Shown here in pieces: positions 61,401-64,000 of a DNA stretch of 64,000 bases. Position numbers and translations under genes: made by a program. Where the stretch lies: positions 62,001-126,000 of the forward strand of contig NZ_JACJVN010000019.1 of the NCBI RefSeq assembly GCF_014212015.1. The letters are read 5' to 3'. Source of the stretch: Cohnella lubricantis (GTDB lineage: Bacteria; Bacillota; Bacilli; Paenibacillales; Paenibacillaceae). Each line of letters starts with the position of its first letter. The stretch's first letter is position 1. A model generated the notes under the pieces. That model was given only the letters and a program-made list of their open reading frames with translations. It made no database searches and had not been told where the DNA came from.

Positions 61401-62774
61401 ATGGCGGAGATCGCGGGGATATTGAAAGCACAGCGCAAGTGGTTCGGCAGCGGCAGTACGCGCAGCCTGGACGGGCGAATGGAACGGCTGAACGCGCTCC
61501 ATCGGGCGATCGCGGCGCGGGAAGCGAAGCTGCTCCAAGCGCTAATGGAGGACTTGGGCAAGTCCGAGCAGGAAGCGTATACGACCGAGATCGGCATCAT
61601 CTATCATGAGATTCGATTCGTCCGCAAGCATCTGCGGCGCTGGGCTAAGCCCCGCAAAGTGAAGACGGCGTTGACCCATGTCGGCTCCAAAGGCTTCATC
61701 ATGCCGGAGCCGTATGGCTCGGTGCTGATCATCTCGCCGTGGAACTATCCATTCCAGCTGACGATGGGGCCGCTCATCGGCGCGGTAGCCGCCGGCAATA
61801 CGGCGATCGTGAAGCCGTCGGAGCTGTCGCCGCACGTATCCGCCGTCATCGCCGAGATCGTGGCGGACGCCTTCCCGCCGGAGTGCGCGGCCGTCGTTCA
61901 GGGCGGACCGGAGACGAGCGAGGAGCTGCTGCGGCAGAAGTTCGATCTCGTATTCTTCACCGGCAGCACACGGGTGGGCCGCATTGTTATGGAAGCGGCG
62001 GCCAAGCAGCTGACGCCGGTCATTCTGGAGCTGGGCGGCAAGAGCCCTTGTATCGTGCATAAGGACGCGGACCTCAAGCTGGCGGCGCGGCGGATCGCAT
62101 TCGGCAAGTTCACGAATGCCGGTCAGACGTGCATCGCGCCGGACTACTTGTACGTGCATCGGGATGTGAAGGTGAAGCTGGTCGCGGAGCTGAAGCAGGC
62201 AATTCGCGAGTTCTACGGCGAGGAGCCGCTGAAGAGCGCGAAGTACGGGCGCATCGTCAGCGAGCGGCACTTCGAGCGGCTCGTGCGGTTCGCGCAAGAC
62301 GGACGCTTGCTCGCCGGCGGCGAGTACGACGCGGCGTCGCTTCGGCTGGCGCCGACGTTGATCGAGCCGTCGGAGGGCTGGGATGCCGCTGTGATGCAGG
62401 AGGAGATTTTCGGACCGGTATTCCCTGTGCTGGAGTACAGGGAATTGGACGAGGCGATCCGGGAGATCGCGGCTCGTCCGAAGCCGCTGGCGCTCTACCT
62501 GTTCACGTCCGATCCATCGGCGGAGAAGGCCGTGCTGGAGCGCGTCTCCTTCGGCGGCGGGTGCGTCAACGACACGCTGATGCATATCGCCACGCCCCAT
62601 CTGCCGTTCGGCGGCGTCGGCGAGAGCGGCATCGGCAGCTACCACGGAAGCTATAGCTTCCAAGCGTTCTCCCATGAGAAGAGCGTTCTGAAGCAGACGA
62701 CGCGATTCGACTTCGCCTTCCGCTACCCGTCGTCCGAGAAGGGGCTCGCAATTCTTCGCAAGCTGTTAAAGTGA
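61401..62774 (+). CDS. aldehyde dehydrogenase, class 3-like (YwdH type)
   Basis: About 457 residues. The catalytic Cys is in [12 protein letters not shown], the general-base Glu in LELGGKSP, and the NAD loop in [26 protein letters not shown] and [11 protein letters not shown] are also conserved. The C-terminal end (residues after [10 protein letters not shown]) and the absence of a long N-terminal strand match the smaller class 3 enzymes that oxidise medium and long aliphatic aldehydes. ATG 61401 lies 12 nt from GGGAG; ATG 61389 touches it and is unlikely. It is probably a single gene. Confidence 0.9.
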   Translation: MAEIAGILKAQRKWFGSGSTRSLDGRMERLNALHRAIAAREAKLLQALMEDLGKSEQEAYTTEIGIIYHEIRFVRKHLRRWAKPRKVKTALTHVGSKGFIMPEPYGSVLIISPWNYPFQLTMGPLIGAVAAGNTAIVKPSELSPHVSAVIAEIVADAFPPECAAVVQGGPETSEELLRQKFDLVFFTGSTRVGRIVMEAAAKQLTPVILELGGKSPCIVHKDADLKLAARRIAFGKFTNAGQTCIAPDYLYVHRDVKVKLVAELKQAIREFYGEEPLKSAKYGRIVSERHFERLVRFAQDGRLLAGGEYDAASLRLAPTLIEPSEGWDAAVMQEEIFGPVFPVLEYRELDEAIREIAARPKPLALYLFTSDPSAEKAVLERVSFGGGCVNDTLMHIATPHLPFGGVGESGIGSYHGSYSFQAFSHEKSVLKQTTRFDFAFRYPSSEKGLAILRKLLK

Positions 62775-62820
62775 AGTCAAATGAACCCATTATGTTAATA
62801 ATAAAGAGGTGCGATGTTCC

Positions 62821-63171
62821 TTGCGTAAGATTAAGATGGATTTGTACGCGGATTGGATTGAGACGGTGAAGCAGATCTTCCGCGGGTCCGGCCATCCGTT
62901 CGAGCCCGGGACGCCGGACGAGGTGATCGGCCAGACGTATTACCGGCAGACATCGGAGACCGACGAGGAAGCGGCTCAGCGGCACGAAGCGAACGTGGAG
63001 CGGCTTCGCGAGATGGAGCGGAAGATCCGCGACCACTTCGGCGACGTGATCGAGCCGGACCTGCGCAAGCGAACCGGGTACGAAGGCGACAGCTTCGAAT
63101 TCAAATGGATCTACCTGCAGGGGGAGAAGATTGTCGAGCTGAATTCGGAATATATGATTCCGCTGGAATAG
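62821..63171 (+). CDS. small acidic protein of unknown function
   Basis: About 116 residues from TTG 62821 (AGAGGTG 9 nt upstream). It is rich in charged residues: DLYADWIETVKQIFRGSGHPF, SETDEEAAQRHEANVERLREMERKIRDHFGDVI and the end FEFKWIYLQGEKIVELNSEYMI. A helical middle and a short beta end are predicted by eye. I recognise no family. There is no signal peptide and no cysteine. It lies 46 nt after the aldehyde dehydrogenase and could be co-transcribed. Confidence 0.6.
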   Translation: MRKIKMDLYADWIETVKQIFRGSGHPFEPGTPDEVIGQTYYRQTSETDEEAAQRHEANVERLREMERKIRDHFGDVIEPDLRKRTGYEGDSFEFKWIYLQGEKIVELNSEYMIPLE

Positions 63172-63361
63172 AACCTGCGAAAAGGGCGCACCGAGGCGAT
63201 GGGATGTGCTCCCCATACGGTAGTCAGGTGAACGTATAGAGCCTGTTACTGTGAGGGGAGTATTCTTGCATGTTCCAACAAAGAATAGATATCCTCAGTA
63301 ATTCTAAGAATTGTCCAGAAATCAAGAAGAATCGGACCGGCAGCTGTTGTCTCCCTCATGC

Positions 63362-63367
63362 TATAAT
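63362..63367 (+). promoter_or_regulatory. -10 element of the sensor kinase gene
   Basis: A perfect TATAAT lies 40 nt before the GTG start at 63407. A matching -35 hexamer was not found at normal spacing. Confidence 0.4.
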
Positions 63368-63406
63368 CTATTAATTAAGGGTTGTCTTCAACAAGGGGGA
63401 GCCGGT

Positions 63407-64000
63407 GTGAACAATAGACGAACCTTACTGAAGTCTTCCATTCGCAGCAAAATTCTGCTGTCATTCTTCCTATGCATCATCGTGCCGGGTTCGTTCATGA
63501 TCTATTATACATTCCGTTCTTCGCAAGAAGTACTGCGCGAGCAGATCGATCGGAGCAACAAGGAGGTCGTGACACGGATCGCCTCCAATATGGACAATCT
63601 GTCGGAACGGATGATGAATGCCTCCAATCTGATCGTCAACGACCCGGATATTCAAAGCTTTCTTCTGATGGATACGGATTGGACGGACAATTACGATTCT
63701 TTCCAACGATATCAAAGCATCCAGACAAAGCTTGCCAACTTGAAGGAACTCGTCATGGACAGCGATGCCATTGTCGCGGTGGTCGATTATCGCGGCTACG
63801 TCCATTCGGCGCCTAATCCTTCGGGCGGACGGATCGAATACAACGATTTAGCCATGGAGAAGTGGTTCGCCGAGACGGCGAAAGCCGGCGGCTGGCCGCA
63901 TTGGGAATTTCCTTATGAAGGAGCGATGGCCGGGCAAGGAAGCGACGAAGACGGAGAGTGGTTCCTCCTCGCCAGGCTGATCAAGTCGCAGCAGGGAGAC
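63407..64000 (+). CDS. YesM-type sensor histidine kinase, N-terminal part (truncated by the window end)
   Basis: The frame stays open from the GTG at 63407 (AAGGGGGAG just upstream) to the last base; 198 codons are visible. It starts with a basic stretch and one membrane helix (KILLSFFLCIIVPGSFMIYY, about residues 15-34), then an extracellular region with EVVTRIASNMDNLSERMMNASNLIVNDPDIQSF, a dCache-like pattern of YesM sensors, and the pocket strand IVAVVDYRGYVHS. Such kinases regulate polysaccharide or sugar uptake with a YesN-type partner expected downstream. The kinase domain is outside the window. Confidence 0.75.
   Translation, partial: MNNRRTLLKSSIRSKILLSFFLCIIVPGSFMIYYTFRSSQEVLREQIDRSNKEVVTRIASNMDNLSERMMNASNLIVNDPDIQSFLLMDTDWTDNYDSFQRYQSIQTKLANLKELVMDSDAIVAVVDYRGYVHSAPNPSGGRIEYNDLAMEKWFAETAKAGGWPHWEFPYEGAMAGQGSDEDGEWFLLARLIKSQQGD

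Overview
The window reads as one chromosomal stretch of a GC-rich, spore-former-type Firmicute, most likely a member of the Paenibacillaceae (Paenibacillus, Cohnella or a close relative). The reasons are strong Shine-Dalgarno sites (AAGGAGG type), frequent TTG and GTG starts, compact operons in both orientations, and a gene set typical of that family: LutABC, CsoR/CopZ/CopA, YqkE, YdjO and UPF0173 proteins, a YesM-type sensor kinase, a BceS-like response regulator-ABC-kinase module and a PerR-type regulator. This placement is inferred from protein families; no database was searched.

Layout. 1-2513: end of rhamnose isomerase, rhamnulokinase and a DeoR regulator. 2660-6392: hemerythrin-like protein, then the lutABC lactate-oxidation operon. 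6567-11001: dGTPase-like HD protein, then a copper module (csoR, copZ, copA) with two near-identical CsoR-type palindromes. 11326-16849: DODA-type dioxygenase, a 51-bp tandem hairpin array, DinB-like protein, a decayed TetR-type gene, a small XRE-type protein, peptide deformylase, a frameshifted SDR remnant and aspartase. 16974-26878: full-length Lhr helicase, GNAT, DUF3888-like and zinc-ribbon proteins, cysteine synthase, a small membrane protein, an internally deleted flavin-binding-fold remnant, a secreted glycosyl-hydrolase-like protein and a phosphodiesterase. 27035-37482: heterodimeric ABC exporter, VTT membrane protein, histidinol phosphatase, a glycine-betaine importer (OpuA) with permease and binding protein fused, a molybdopterin oxidoreductase and an M42 peptidase. 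37981-43794: OatA-like acyltransferase, luciferase-like oxidoreductase, UPF0173, YqkE and a degenerate nucleoside hydrolase. 43959-47922: gntR-gntP-gntK. 48040-51448: response regulator, ABC pair and kinase. 51467-54344: SDR tail fragment, DinG-type helicase, GIY-YIG protein and initiator tRNA. 54608-60814: Dps, radical SAM protein, ArsB/NhaD transporter, PerR, an atypical winged-helix regulator, then trxB, glutaredoxin and peroxiredoxin. 61016-64000: YdjO-like zinc ribbon, aldehyde dehydrogenase, an unknown protein and a truncated sensor kinase.

Togetherness. The clearest integrated system is the oxidative-stress neighbourhood at 54.6-60.8 kb. The same 17-bp element, TTTAAACTMAATCTAAR, lies upstream of dps, perR and trxB, so one regulator (probably the encoded PerR) may control all three. 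The perR gene overlaps a winged-helix protein whose receiver-like domain has lost most phosphorylation residues, and four TTCAT boxes spaced exactly 11 bp follow that gene. The most unusual non-coding feature is the 51-bp array at 12.3-12.86 kb, in which nearly every unit carries a perfect 9-bp hairpin. A second dispersed palindromic repeat (core AGGGGATARTGGCA) occurs at four intergenic places. Several decayed genes (two SDR, one flavin-binding-fold, one TetR) lie between intact neighbours.
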